DNA of 43,156 nt, taken from positions 1-43,156 of the forward strand of contig CAZYXR010000018.1 of NCBI GenBank assembly GCA_964650845.1. Reading direction: 5' to 3'. A model generated the notes under the pieces. That model made no database searches. It was not told the origin of the DNA and saw only the letters and a list, made by a program, of their open reading frames with translations. The position numbers were made by a program, and so were the translations under genes. This DNA is from UBA7692 sp964650845 (GTDB taxonomy: Bacteria; Bacteroidota; Bacteroidia; Chitinophagales; LD1). Shown in pieces: positions 34,620 through 42,889 of this stretch (its first letter is position 1; each line of letters starts with the position of its first letter).

Positions 34620-34936
34620 GGTGCTAATTGCGATGGATGAGAAAATGTGATGTTGTTTTGAAAGATTGCTGTTGAAGATAAAACAGTTGCAAATGCAACA
34701 ATTATATGCACAAAAGGCACTCGTTTTATAGCTGTTACACTTTTGAGCGTGCATTGCCTTTGCTGAGCTGAGGTTTGCAATGACAATCTATTTCTGCACA
34801 ACACAATAGCGTATTTACGAGCGTAACTTTCCGAACGAAGTGTTCTCAAGCAAAGGTGTTTTAGTTAGCGATAAGTAGTAACATCGCACCCAACAAAAGG
34901 CAAGCTACTTTTTGCTGGTAGCTTTAGTTTTCTTCA
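34620..34936. other. Intergenic region between ribBA and the sugar dehydrogenase gene
   Basis: About 317 bp with no convincing ORF. It holds a weak hairpin behind ribBA (34902-34924) and a palindrome GTTGCA-AA-TGCAAC (34686-34699), about 67 bp upstream of the dehydrogenase start, that could be an operator. Confidence 0.5.
34902..34924 (-). terminator. Possible terminator after ribBA
   Basis: Stem AAGCTAC/GTAGCTT (34902-34908 and 34918-34924) with a 9-nt loop. Only a short U-run follows on the minus strand, so it is weak. Confidence 0.4.
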
Positions 34937-36157
34937 CTACTGTTTTTTGCCACCCAAAATTTCGTGTCCCATTTTATCGCGTTTAGCTTCGAGATACTTT
35001 TTGTTGTGCGGATTTGAAACGGCTTCGATGGCAACGTTTTCTACTATTTCTAATCCATAGCCAATTAAACCAACACGCTTGGTGGGGTTGTTGGTCATTA
35101 AGCGCATTTTAGATATGCCGAGGTCGTTTAGTATTTGCGCTCCCACACCATAATCGCGAGCATCCATTGGCAGCCCTAAAGATAGATTCGCCTGATAGGT
35201 ATCCATGCCTTGCTCTTGCAGGTTGTATGCTTTCAGTTTGTTGAGCAAGCCAATGCCACGACCTTCTTGTTGCATGTAAAGCACTACGCCTTTGCCTTCC
35301 TGCTCTATCATTTGTAAAGATTGTTGCAATTGGTCGCCACAATCGCAACGCATAGAGCCAAGTAAATCGCCAGTAAGGCAAGAAGAATGCACACGCACCA
35401 ATACTGCTTCGTCTGCGGCCCATTCGCCTTTTATGATAGCTAAATGAGGCTCGGGTGCGCCTGGCTGCGAGTAAGCGCGAAGTTTAAAATTGCCATATTT
35501 TGAAGGTAAATCTACTTCCACCTCACGCACAATCAAGCGTTCGGTTTTCATGCGGTATTCAATCAAATCTTTAATAGAAATGATTTTGAGCTTGAATTTT
35601 TTGGCAATCTTAAGCAGGTCGGGAAGGCGCGCCATACTGCCGTCTTCGTTCATTATTTCTACCAATACACCCGCAGGTTCAAAACCCGCAAGGCGCGCCA
35701 AATCTACGGTAGCTTCGGTGTGGCCTGCTCTGCGCAACACGCCTCCTTCTTTTGCACGTAGCGGAAAGATGTGTCCGGGTTTTGCCAGTTCTTCGGGTTT
35801 GGTGTTTGGGTTGATAAGTGCTTGCACAGTTTTGGCGCGGTCGTGTGCCGAAATGCCGGTTGTGCATCCATAACCAATTAAATCTACCGATACAGTAAAA
35901 GCAGTTTCGTTTACCGAATTGTTTTCGCCTACCATTAGTTTCAAGCCAAGTTCATCGCAACGTTGGTCAATCATTGGCATACAAATTAAACCGCGCCCAT
36001 GCGTAGCCATAAAGTTGATAATTTCGGGTGTTACCGAACGTGCCGCAGCTACAAAGTCGCCTTCGTTTTCGCGGTCTTCATCATCTACCACAATTATCAG
36101 TTTGCCGTTTTTTATGTCTTCAATTGCCGAGGCAACGGTATCTAATTTTATCTTCAT
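34937..36157 (-). CDS. ribBA: Bifunctional RibBA (DHBP synthase / GTP cyclohydrolase II)
   Basis: Supplies both precursors of riboflavin. The 406-residue protein has the RibB domain (about 1-205; VVDDEDRENEGDFVAAA, HGRGLICMPM, AGHTEATVDLARLAG) and the RibA domain (about 210-400; VHSSCLTGDLLGSMRCDCGDQL for zinc, YMQQEGRGIGLLNKLKAYNLQ, RLMTNNPTKR). It overlaps the upstream glycosyltransferase by 4 nt (36154-36157). No FMN riboswitch could be present upstream because the leader lies within that coding sequence. Control, if any, is at the operon level. Confidence 0.97.
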   Translation of the reverse strand: MKIKLDTVASAIEDIKNGKLIIVVDDEDRENEGDFVAAARSVTPEIINFMATHGRGLICMPMIDQRCDELGLKLMVGENNSVNETAFTVSVDLIGYGCTTGISAHDRAKTVQALINPNTKPEELAKPGHIFPLRAKEGGVLRRAGHTEATVDLARLAGFEPAGVLVEIMNEDGSMARLPDLLKIAKKFKLKIISIKDLIEYRMKTERLIVREVEVDLPSKYGNFKLRAYSQPGAPEPHLAIIKGEWAADEAVLVRVHSSCLTGDLLGSMRCDCGDQLQQSLQMIEQEGKGVVLYMQQEGRGIGLLNKLKAYNLQEQGMDTYQANLSLGLPMDARDYGVGAQILNDLGISKMRLMTNNPTKRVGLIGYGLEIVENVAIEAVSNPHNKKYLEAKRDKMGHEILGGKKQ

Positions 36158-37353
36158 GATTCGTTATTAATATTTCTTTTTGTGGGTGTCCACACGCTTG
36201 ATTTTATTCCTTTTATGAACATTATCCATCCGGCCAGCAACGCCACATTCATTTTTATAAAATAAGATGCGAAGCGCAATAACTTGATGTGAATGCCGCA
36301 TTTTTCAAGTGCTTTGTCCCAAAAAGGGCTGCAAATTAAAAGGAAGAAAACGGATGTAACAGCAATAAATAATGTGAAATGAAAAGAGAGCAGGCAAGAA
36401 GCTACAAATGCTATTGATATTAAGAAGGGTGTAAGCCAACGCAATACTTTGTGCGAAATGAAATGAAAAGCTGCCGCATTGGGCTTGAAAAGCAATGGGG
36501 CAAATGCTTTTAGGTTTTGAAAATTGCCAGCACTCATTCTTTTTTTGCGGTTGAATTCTACTTGTGCATCGTTGGAAACATCTTCAAAACACACTGCTTT
36601 TTTTTCAAAAATACTTTGGCTGTTTGCTTTAATTACATTCATGCCTATAAAAAAATCATCTACCAAAAAGTTTTCGGGCACGGGTTGCCATAATGTCGAG
36701 CGCACGGCATAGCATGCGCCAAATGCACCAATCATGGAGCCATTGTGTAAACCTTGTAGGTTTTTTATTTCGTTTTCGCGCTGTATGTATGCTTTTTCTT
36801 GATGCGAAATTCCTTCTGCGCGGGTGTTGTTGTTTTGCATATTTGCTCCAACTTGCCCTATCTGTTTGTTTTTAAAATGTTTGGCAAGATGAAAAAACAT
36901 ATCGGGTGTAAACATCACGTTAGCATCTGTAAAAACTAATAACTCGGCTTGGTTGCTGTTTTTTTTGTAATCGGCAACTAATGTATTTATGATGAGGATT
37001 TTGCCATTTCTACCTTCAAAATTTTTGAAAAAAATAAGCGAAGGATAAAGCGCTTCATACTGCAATAGTTTTTCATTTGTTCCATCGGTTGAGTTATCGG
37101 AGCCTATGAATACTTTTAGTTTTTCAATTGGATAGGAAGTAGCAACTATGCTTTTTAGTTTATCTTCTATTACATTTATTTCGTTGAAGGCGGCAAAAAA
37201 TACTGCCACATCTGGCAGTTCATCGGTGGTGTACACAAGCTGATTTTCTTTTCGACCTTTAGCAATTGCCTTTAGCAACAAAGGGTAAATGGTGTAGCTA
37301 TAAGCAACAAGGGCAGATGATAAAAAGAAAACCAAAAGTAAAAAGACTGTCAT
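36154..37353 (-). CDS. Membrane glycosyltransferase, GT2 family
   Basis: A 399-residue membrane GT-A enzyme. It has an N-terminal TM helix (about 1-22), a catalytic domain with VAVFFAAFNEINVIEDKL, FIGSDNSTDGT, the DAN motif LLVFTDANVMF and VDDFFIGMNV, and C-terminal TM helices (about 300-390). It is related to processive or polysaccharide-building GT2 enzymes. Overlaps both neighbours by 4 nt (ribBA and the GT4 gene), so all three are probably one transcript. The acceptor sugar or lipid is not known. Confidence 0.85.
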   Translation of the reverse strand: MTVFLLLVFFLSSALVAYSYTIYPLLLKAIAKGRKENQLVYTTDELPDVAVFFAAFNEINVIEDKLKSIVATSYPIEKLKVFIGSDNSTDGTNEKLLQYEALYPSLIFFKNFEGRNGKILIINTLVADYKKNSNQAELLVFTDANVMFTPDMFFHLAKHFKNKQIGQVGANMQNNNTRAEGISHQEKAYIQRENEIKNLQGLHNGSMIGAFGACYAVRSTLWQPVPENFLVDDFFIGMNVIKANSQSIFEKKAVCFEDVSNDAQVEFNRKKRMSAGNFQNLKAFAPLLFKPNAAAFHFISHKVLRWLTPFLISIAFVASCLLSFHFTLFIAVTSVFFLLICSPFWDKALEKCGIHIKLLRFASYFIKMNVALLAGWIMFIKGIKSSVWTPTKRNINNES

Positions 37354-38540
37354 AGTAAGGATTGGTAGTAGCGAATTAACTTTTCAATAATCCTTTTGTT
37401 TTGAAAATTTTCTAATGCAAATCTGTGGGCATTGATGGCAATTTTTTGCCTGAACGAAAAATCGTTGGTGCATTTGCTTATACATTCAATAAATTCAGCG
37501 GCAGTATTTGCAATCAAAATATTCTCGTTATGCGTTAAGCCCAAGCCCTCGGCTGCAATGGTGGTGGCAATTACAGGCTTGCCCAATGCCATGCCTTCTA
37601 AAATTTTTATTCTAATGCCGCTACCCGAAATTATGGGAACTATCATTATATCATTGCTCGTTACAAAGTCTTTTGCGTTTGCCACTTCGCCCACCGGAAT
37701 TACTGTGTCGCTTTTCAATTTATAAATTGATTCGGGCATTTTTTTTCCGGCAATAAAAAATTTGATTTCGGGAAATGTATTGGCAACCGATTGCCATATA
37801 TTTTCAAAAAACCATTCTATACCTTGCAGGTTCGGCATCCAGTCGAACGAGCCAATGAAAAACAAATTGTTGCTTTTGCTTACAATGGGTTCGCGTTCAT
37901 CAATATCCATTCCAGCGGGAACAATAATTGTGTTTGCGCCTGGCGAAAGTTGCAGTAGCGCATCTTCATCTTCTTTACTAATGGCAAGTGTTACATCCAA
38001 GTTAGCAATTGCATTTTTTTCAAAAGCGCAAAGTCTTTTACTTTGAATTTTTACATACCATTTTTTTAGAAAGTTCTTTTCGTTTTCGTAAACGCGCTCC
38101 CAAATTTTATACTCAACATTGTGTGCGCGCATCGCAATTTTTGCCGAAGAATGCTTGCGTATCACATCAATGTATGCAGCCGTTTGCAATCCATCTAAAT
38201 GAACACCATCAAATTTATTTGCGGCTAAAAGCTCAAGCAGTTTTTGTTGAAAGTTGTGTGAAATAAACCGCTTGATGATGTACGATTCGGTCGAGAATAA
38301 ATTTGCCAAAGCCGGCAAAGGCTTGATGTTATTGTCAATTTCTACGGTATGCACTTTCCCGTATTTGCCCAATGCAAGCTGAATGTTAGTTTCCGAAACA
38401 AAATGTTTTGTTGTATTCATTGCAAGAATCGTAACATTACAACCTGCTTCTGCATAACCTTTCACAAAGTGGAGTGTGCCTATTGCTCCACCATCATTTA
38501 ATGGAAACGGAATGCGGTTGAGCAACACCAATAAATTCAT
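37350..38540 (-). CDS. Glycosyltransferase, GT4-type
   Basis: A 396-residue GT-B fold enzyme. Markers are the N-terminal VLLNRIPFPLNDGGAIGTLHFVKGYAEAG, the FIGSFDWMPNLQGIEWF middle, and the C-terminal nucleotide-sugar site PIISGSGIRIKILEGMALGKPVIAT followed by AEGL. It is the first gene of the GT4-GT2-ribBA group and is preceded by a TACATTCG -7-like element. The role, probably cell-surface polysaccharide or glycolipid synthesis, is inferred. Confidence 0.87.
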   Translation of the reverse strand: MNLLVLLNRIPFPLNDGGAIGTLHFVKGYAEAGCNVTILAMNTTKHFVSETNIQLALGKYGKVHTVEIDNNIKPLPALANLFSTESYIIKRFISHNFQQKLLELLAANKFDGVHLDGLQTAAYIDVIRKHSSAKIAMRAHNVEYKIWERVYENEKNFLKKWYVKIQSKRLCAFEKNAIANLDVTLAISKEDEDALLQLSPGANTIIVPAGMDIDEREPIVSKSNNLFFIGSFDWMPNLQGIEWFFENIWQSVANTFPEIKFFIAGKKMPESIYKLKSDTVIPVGEVANAKDFVTSNDIMIVPIISGSGIRIKILEGMALGKPVIATTIAAEGLGLTHNENILIANTAAEFIECISKCTNDFSFRQKIAINAHRFALENFQNKRIIEKLIRYYQSLL

Positions 38541-38567
38541 AATTAGTGAGTTATTTTAGATTTGTGG

Positions 38568-38575
38568 CGAATGTA
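38568..38575 (-). promoter_or_regulatory. TACATTCG -7-like element before the GT4 gene
   Basis: Identical -7 box to those before rplK and the bamD operon, 27 nt upstream of the ATG. No matching -33 at 17-21 bp is evident. Confidence 0.3.
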
Positions 38576-38621
38576 GAAAAATTGAAAGCGTTCGATTGTT
38601 TAAGTATTTCAAAACTTTTAA

Positions 38622-39362
38622 ATGTACGGTAATAAAAAGATTGTGGTAGTGCTGCCCGCTTACAATGCAGCGCAAACACTTCCGCAAACATGGAGTGAAA
38701 TTCCTTTTGAATATGTAGATGAAGTGGTGCTTGTAGATGATGCCAGTAAAGACAATACCGTAGATGTAGCAAAACAATTGGGGGTGCATCACGTTATTCG
38801 CCACGATAAAAATAAGGGATACGGTGGCAACCAAAAAACCTGCTACAGCAAAGCTTTGGAATTGAATGCGGATATAGTTATTATGCTGCATCCCGATTAT
38901 CAGTACACGCCTAAGTTGTTGGTTGCAATGATTAGCATTATTGGTAATGAAGTTTATCCCGTTGTGCTTGGTTCGCGAATTCTTGGCAATGGTGCGCTAA
39001 AAGGTGGTATGCCGCTGTATAAATATTTTTTCAACCGAATGCTCACCTTTACACAAAATCTTTTGGTTGGGCAAAAGCTAAGTGAGTACCACACGGGCTA
39101 TCGGGCATTTTCAAAAGAGGTACTTAAAGGCATCAACTTTATGGCAAACTCAGATGATTTTGTGTTCGATAATCAAATGCTTTCGCAAATTATTTACAAA
39201 GAGTTTGAAATAGGAGAGGTAACCTGCCCAACCAAGTATTTTAAAGAAGCCTCCAGCATAAACTTTAAGCGCAGTGTGGTTTACGGCTTAGGTTGTTTGT
39301 TGGTAAGTTTAAAACATCGCTTGGTAAAAATGGGCTTAGTAAAAAGCGAATTGTATGCGTAA
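38622..39362 (+). CDS. DPM1-like glycosyltransferase, GT2 family
   Basis: A 246-residue GT2 enzyme similar to dolichol-phosphate mannosyltransferase (polyprenyl-phosphate sugar synthases). It has VVVLPAYNAAQTLPQTW, VDDASKDNTVDVA, KGYGGNQKTCYSKALE, a metal site at MLHPDYQYTP, and LSEYHTGYRAFSKEVL. No TM helices are obvious. Likely makes a lipid-linked sugar for surface glycans. It is 81 bp from the divergent GT4 gene. The acyl-CoA reductase follows 20 bp after its stop, so the two may be co-transcribed. Confidence 0.87.
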   Translation: MYGNKKIVVVLPAYNAAQTLPQTWSEIPFEYVDEVVLVDDASKDNTVDVAKQLGVHHVIRHDKNKGYGGNQKTCYSKALELNADIVIMLHPDYQYTPKLLVAMISIIGNEVYPVVLGSRILGNGALKGGMPLYKYFFNRMLTFTQNLLVGQKLSEYHTGYRAFSKEVLKGINFMANSDDFVFDNQMLSQIIYKEFEIGEVTCPTKYFKEASSINFKRSVVYGLGCLLVSLKHRLVKMGLVKSELYA

Positions 39363-39382
39363 TAGAAATTTATGATAGAAAA

Positions 39383-40381
39383 ATGAGCGTAAGCAAGCGA
39401 ATAGAAATACTTGAAAAAGTGGGTAAGCACTTTTTAGATGCAACAGTTAAAGAAGAAGTTGCCACCCGTGCTTTTGCGGCCAACTCTTGGTTCGAACCTC
39501 GCTTTGTAAAACAAAGCATTGATGCGATTTGTGCGGAATTTTTGAATAAAGAAAAGCTGGAGCAATGGTTGAAACCTTATTGCATTGAAGATGATATTGC
39601 AATTAAAAAGAGCGTAGGCATTATTTGTGCCGGCAACGTTCCGTTGGTGGGCTTTCACGATTTTTTGTGTTGCTATGTGTTGGGTGTTCCGGTAAAGTTA
39701 AAATTGTCATCGCGCGATAATGTGTTGATGCGGCTTGTGATAAATGAAGTGCTGAAGCACGATGAAGACTATGCAAAGCAATTTTCGTTTGTTGAAAAAG
39801 TAGCTGGTTTTGATGCTGTAATTGCTACGGGTAGCAGTTCTTCGAACCGTTATTTTGAATATTATTTTAGTAAATATCCCAACATTTTGCGCAGCAACAG
39901 GGTGTCGGTAGCGGTGCTTTCTGGTAGCGAAACGCAGGAGCAGTTAGGAGCTTTGGCCGATGATGTGTTTATGTATTTTGGCTTGGGTTGTCGCAACGTG
40001 GCTAAACTTTTTGTGCCCGAAAATTATTTGTTCGACAATATGTTTTCGACCTTTAAGAACTACGAGTGGCTGCACCACAACAGCCAGTTTATGAACAACT
40101 ACGACTATCACCGCACGCTATTGCTCATGAACAAAACACCGCATTTGGCAAACGAATTTTTGATGATTCAAGAAAGCAAATCGCTTCATTCGCCAATAGG
40201 CACTTTGTTTTATGAAGTTTATAGTGCTGAGGGTGATGTTAAAGCAAAAGTTGAAAGTCTAAGCGATAGTTTGCAATGTGTGGTTGGCAAAGATTTTATC
40301 CCTTTTGGCAAAGCGCAGCAGCCATCGCTTGCCGACTATGCCGATGGAAAAGATACTATTGGCTTTTTGTTGAGTCTTTAG
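39383..40381 (+). CDS. Acyl-CoA reductase (LuxC-like)
   Basis: A 332-residue protein similar to the acyl-CoA reductase family (LuxC, PF05893), which reduces acyl-CoA or acyl thioesters to aldehydes with NADPH. Visible are GIICAGNVPLVGFHDFLCCYVLGVP, ATGSSSSNRYFEYYFSKYP, and FGLGCRNVAKLFVP with the likely catalytic cysteine. The chosen ATG at 39383 (MSVSKRIEI) fits family starts; upstream codons overlap the glycosyltransferase gene. Its substrate in this phylum is not known. Confidence 0.85.
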   Translation: MSVSKRIEILEKVGKHFLDATVKEEVATRAFAANSWFEPRFVKQSIDAICAEFLNKEKLEQWLKPYCIEDDIAIKKSVGIICAGNVPLVGFHDFLCCYVLGVPVKLKLSSRDNVLMRLVINEVLKHDEDYAKQFSFVEKVAGFDAVIATGSSSSNRYFEYYFSKYPNILRSNRVSVAVLSGSETQEQLGALADDVFMYFGLGCRNVAKLFVPENYLFDNMFSTFKNYEWLHHNSQFMNNYDYHRTLLLMNKTPHLANEFLMIQESKSLHSPIGTLFYEVYSAEGDVKAKVESLSDSLQCVVGKDFIPFGKAQQPSLADYADGKDTIGFLLSL

Positions 40382-40493
40382 GTTTTTTTTAGGCATTGCG
40401 TATTACCATTGATAAAGGTGTGTTTCAATTGGTTTTTATAAATAGACACAAAAATTCATGAGATTTTACTTCTCATCAAAGTTGCATTTGCAA

Positions 40494-40524
40494 TTTGAAT
40501 GTTGCGCGCACTGAATTACTTTTA
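40494..40524 (+). promoter_or_regulatory. Candidate promoter for the 40551 gene (TTTG-N19-TACTTTTA)
   Basis: A perfect TTTG (40494-40497), N19, and a one-mismatch -7 box TACTTTTA (40517-40524). The chosen ATG lies 26 nt downstream. Confidence 0.45.
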
Positions 40525-40550
40525 CCTTACAAATGCTTAATCCATATATC

Positions 40551-41174
40551 ATGAAATCAAAATTACAGTTAATCACAATTATTCTTCTGTCGCTTATTTC
40601 TGGTGTTTCATTGGGTCAGGCATGGGAAAAGAGTACGAAGGTTTTGGGGCTTGGAATTGGTGCATCGGCATTTTTTCAATATGGTAAATGGGCCGAGGAT
40701 GGAGAAGCTTCCATACCTCGCTGGGATTATCCGCCATCTGGGCAGCTAAACTTTCAAGGCGAGTTTGGTATTCACAACTATGTGGGCATTGGCTTTACTA
40801 CTGGTTTTGGTGGTAATGCCTCTCACTCATGGCGTGGAAAACGCTATTGGGGTTCGGGTGCAGCTTTTTATACCGGCTCTTTTATCTTCCCCATCGGCAT
40901 GATTGCAAATTTTCATTTCTATCAACTGATTGCAGATAAGACAGGGAAGGAAATTCATGCCGATAAATTAGATATTTATGGCGGAGTTAGTTTGGGGAGC
41001 GGTGTAGCAATGTTGTTTTATAGAGAGGGGGTTTCCAACCGACTTTCAGCCATAATTTTTGGTGGTGTTCATGCCGGAGCACGCTATTACTTCACCGATA
41101 AATTCGGGGTGAACTTAGAAGTGGGTTGGGGAAAACACATAGTTAATGGCGGGGTTGTGTTTAAGTTGCAATGA
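40551..41174 (+). CDS. Exported protein, probable small outer-membrane beta-barrel
   Basis: The 207-residue product has a signal peptide (about residues 1-22; cleavage after SLGQA-like end). The rest alternates polar and hydrophobic residues with many Gly and aromatics (FGIHNYVGIGFTTGFGG, IYGGVSLGSGVAMLFYREG, ARYYFTDKFGVNLEVGWGKH) and ends in a strand like GGVVFKLQ, as expected of an 8-10-stranded barrel. No family is recognised. The ATG at 40551 (MKSKLQLI) is better than an upstream ATG at 40533. It is a single gene, with its own promoter. Confidence 0.7.
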   Translation: MKSKLQLITIILLSLISGVSLGQAWEKSTKVLGLGIGASAFFQYGKWAEDGEASIPRWDYPPSGQLNFQGEFGIHNYVGIGFTTGFGGNASHSWRGKRYWGSGAAFYTGSFIFPIGMIANFHFYQLIADKTGKEIHADKLDIYGGVSLGSGVAMLFYREGVSNRLSAIIFGGVHAGARYYFTDKFGVNLEVGWGKHIVNGGVVFKLQ

Positions 41175-41232
41175 GTTTTATGTAGTGCAATCAAGAACCA
41201 ATTGACCAATTTATGCACATTCTTACTATCGG

Positions 41233-41262
41233 TTGCAAGTTCCCTCATTTAAAATAGCTTTG
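41233..41262 (+). promoter_or_regulatory. Promoter of the KAS III operon (TTG-N19-TAGCTTTG)
   Basis: TTG (41233-41235), N19, and a perfect TAGCTTTG (41255-41262). Start codons follow at 41303 and 41321. Confidence 0.65.
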
Positions 41263-41320
41263 CACAACTGAGTCGGTATTGAAAAATATTGATTCGAGAT
41301 AGATGGACACAAAATTTATC

Positions 41321-42469
41321 ATGTCATTCAGAGAAGTTTATATAAATAAAACCGCACGATACCTGCCCAACGAGCCAGTTTCAAACGATGAAATGGAAAG
41401 CTATTTAGGTATAATAAATGGCAAATCATCGCGCTCGAAAAGTATAGTGTTGCGCAATAATGGTATTAAGCAACGGTATTATGCACTAAAGAAAGGGGGC
41501 GAAACCACTCACAGCAATGCCGAACTTACCGCACTTGCAGTAAAAGAATTGTTTGCGGAAAATGTAGCTGCTTTGCAATCGGTAGAGTTGCTTACCTGTG
41601 GCACATCTTCGCCCGACCAAATGATGCCTTCGCATGGCGTAATGGTACACGGTTGTTTACCCGAGCTTGGCGCGGTAGATGTAATTACACCTTCGGGCAA
41701 TTGTTGCTCGGGGATGCTGGGTTTAAAGTATGCTTACATGGCAGTAAAAACCGGGGATGTAAGAACTGCTGTTGCTACGGGTTCCGAGCGCACCTCAAAA
41801 TCATTATGCGCCAGCACTTTTGAGGATGAAGCAAAGTATCACGCAGCGTTAGAGCAAAACCCGTACATAGCTTTTGAGAAAGATTTTTTACGCTGGATGC
41901 TATCGGATGGCGCAGGAGCTTTTTTGGTGAGCGATACCAAGAATACAGACGGATTAAGCCTTAAAATAGATTGGATTGAAAGTGGTTCGTATGCACATTT
42001 GGTAGAAACTTGCATGTATCAGGCATCTGAAAAAGCTGCTGATGGAAGTCTGAAAGGCTTTGCAGAGTTTACTGCCGAAGAAATAGTGCACAATTCCATC
42101 ATGGCAATGAAGCAAGATGTAAAATTGCTTGATAAACACATTGTTGAATTGGGGATGGTGAAGCTGAAAGAAGTAGTGAGTAAAACAGGTTTAGATATTC
42201 AGTCTATAGATTATTTTTTACCTCATCTTTCAAGCAATTTTTTCCGAAAAAAGATTGCTGATAAGCTGGAAGAAAACAATATGCCGATACCGCAAGAAAA
42301 ATGGTTTACCAATCTTGCAGAAGTAGGCAACGTGGGTGCCGGCTCTATTTTTTTAATGATAGATGAGTTGTTTAACAGCGGCACTTTGCAAAAGGGACAA
42401 AAGTTGTTGTTGATGGTTCCCGAAAGTTCGCGCTTCTCTTATGTATATTCGCTGCTGACAGTTTGTTAG
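41321..42469 (+). CDS. Beta-ketoacyl-ACP synthase III, DarB-like
   Basis: A KAS III (thiolase fold) enzyme of 382 residues (388 from an alternative ATG at 41303). It has an N-terminal YLPNEPVSNDEMESYLG pattern, catalytic cysteine in TPSGNCCSGMLGLKYAY, histidine in YFLPHLSSNFF, and asparagine in AEVGNVGAGSIFLM. The N-terminal pattern and spacing resemble the Bacteroidota DarB/StlD-type subgroup, which makes dialkylresorcinol (flexirubin pathway) or similar products, rather than housekeeping FabH. First gene of a new operon continuing past the window end. The product assignment is inferred. Confidence 0.85.
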   Translation: MSFREVYINKTARYLPNEPVSNDEMESYLGIINGKSSRSKSIVLRNNGIKQRYYALKKGGETTHSNAELTALAVKELFAENVAALQSVELLTCGTSSPDQMMPSHGVMVHGCLPELGAVDVITPSGNCCSGMLGLKYAYMAVKTGDVRTAVATGSERTSKSLCASTFEDEAKYHAALEQNPYIAFEKDFLRWMLSDGAGAFLVSDTKNTDGLSLKIDWIESGSYAHLVETCMYQASEKAADGSLKGFAEFTAEEIVHNSIMAMKQDVKLLDKHIVELGMVKLKEVVSKTGLDIQSIDYFLPHLSSNFFRKKIADKLEENNMPIPQEKWFTNLAEVGNVGAGSIFLMIDELFNSGTLQKGQKLLLMVPESSRFSYVYSLLTVC

Positions 42470-42475
42470 TTCATC

Positions 42476-42889
42476 ATGAAAAAAGAAGAAATTCCGCAAG
42501 ACCCAAGCCCCTTAGATAAATTTACAAAAGAGGTTTGCTATGCCGTAGATGATAACGGAAAGTATCAGGCTGGTTTAAGTCGTGGCTGGCAAGTAAAGGC
42601 CGATGCTCTTGGTATTACTTGGCAAGAAGCGCAAGCGCGTACTGCCGATGCCCGCCAAAAAGTAGCAAATGGCGAGGCTAGTCCCATCTTGTTTTTTATG
42701 GAATTGAACTTGATGGATGTAGCCATAGTTGCAGCATATACAGGCTTTTGGCAATGGACGGTGAAGCGGCATTTAAAACCTGCTGTGTTTCATACGCTTG
42801 CCGAAAAAAAGTTGCAGAAGTATGCCGATATATTTGATGTTAGTATCAACGACCTAAAAACCATGAATGTAGATGGAGTTGAATTTTAA
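42476..42889 (+). CDS. Conserved hypothetical protein next to KAS III
   Basis: A 137-residue soluble protein I do not recognise. It has a lysine-rich start, a GLSRGWQVKADALGITWQEAQART segment, and the helical region MDVAIVAAYTGFWQWTVKRHLKP, then a Lys-rich helix. It starts 6 nt after the KAS III stop and overlaps the next gene by 17 nt, so it is translationally linked to both. It probably takes part in the same lipid or pigment pathway; that is inference from position. Confidence 0.7.
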   Translation: MKKEEIPQDPSPLDKFTKEVCYAVDDNGKYQAGLSRGWQVKADALGITWQEAQARTADARQKVANGEASPILFFMELNLMDVAIVAAYTGFWQWTVKRHLKPAVFHTLAEKKLQKYADIFDVSINDLKTMNVDGVEF

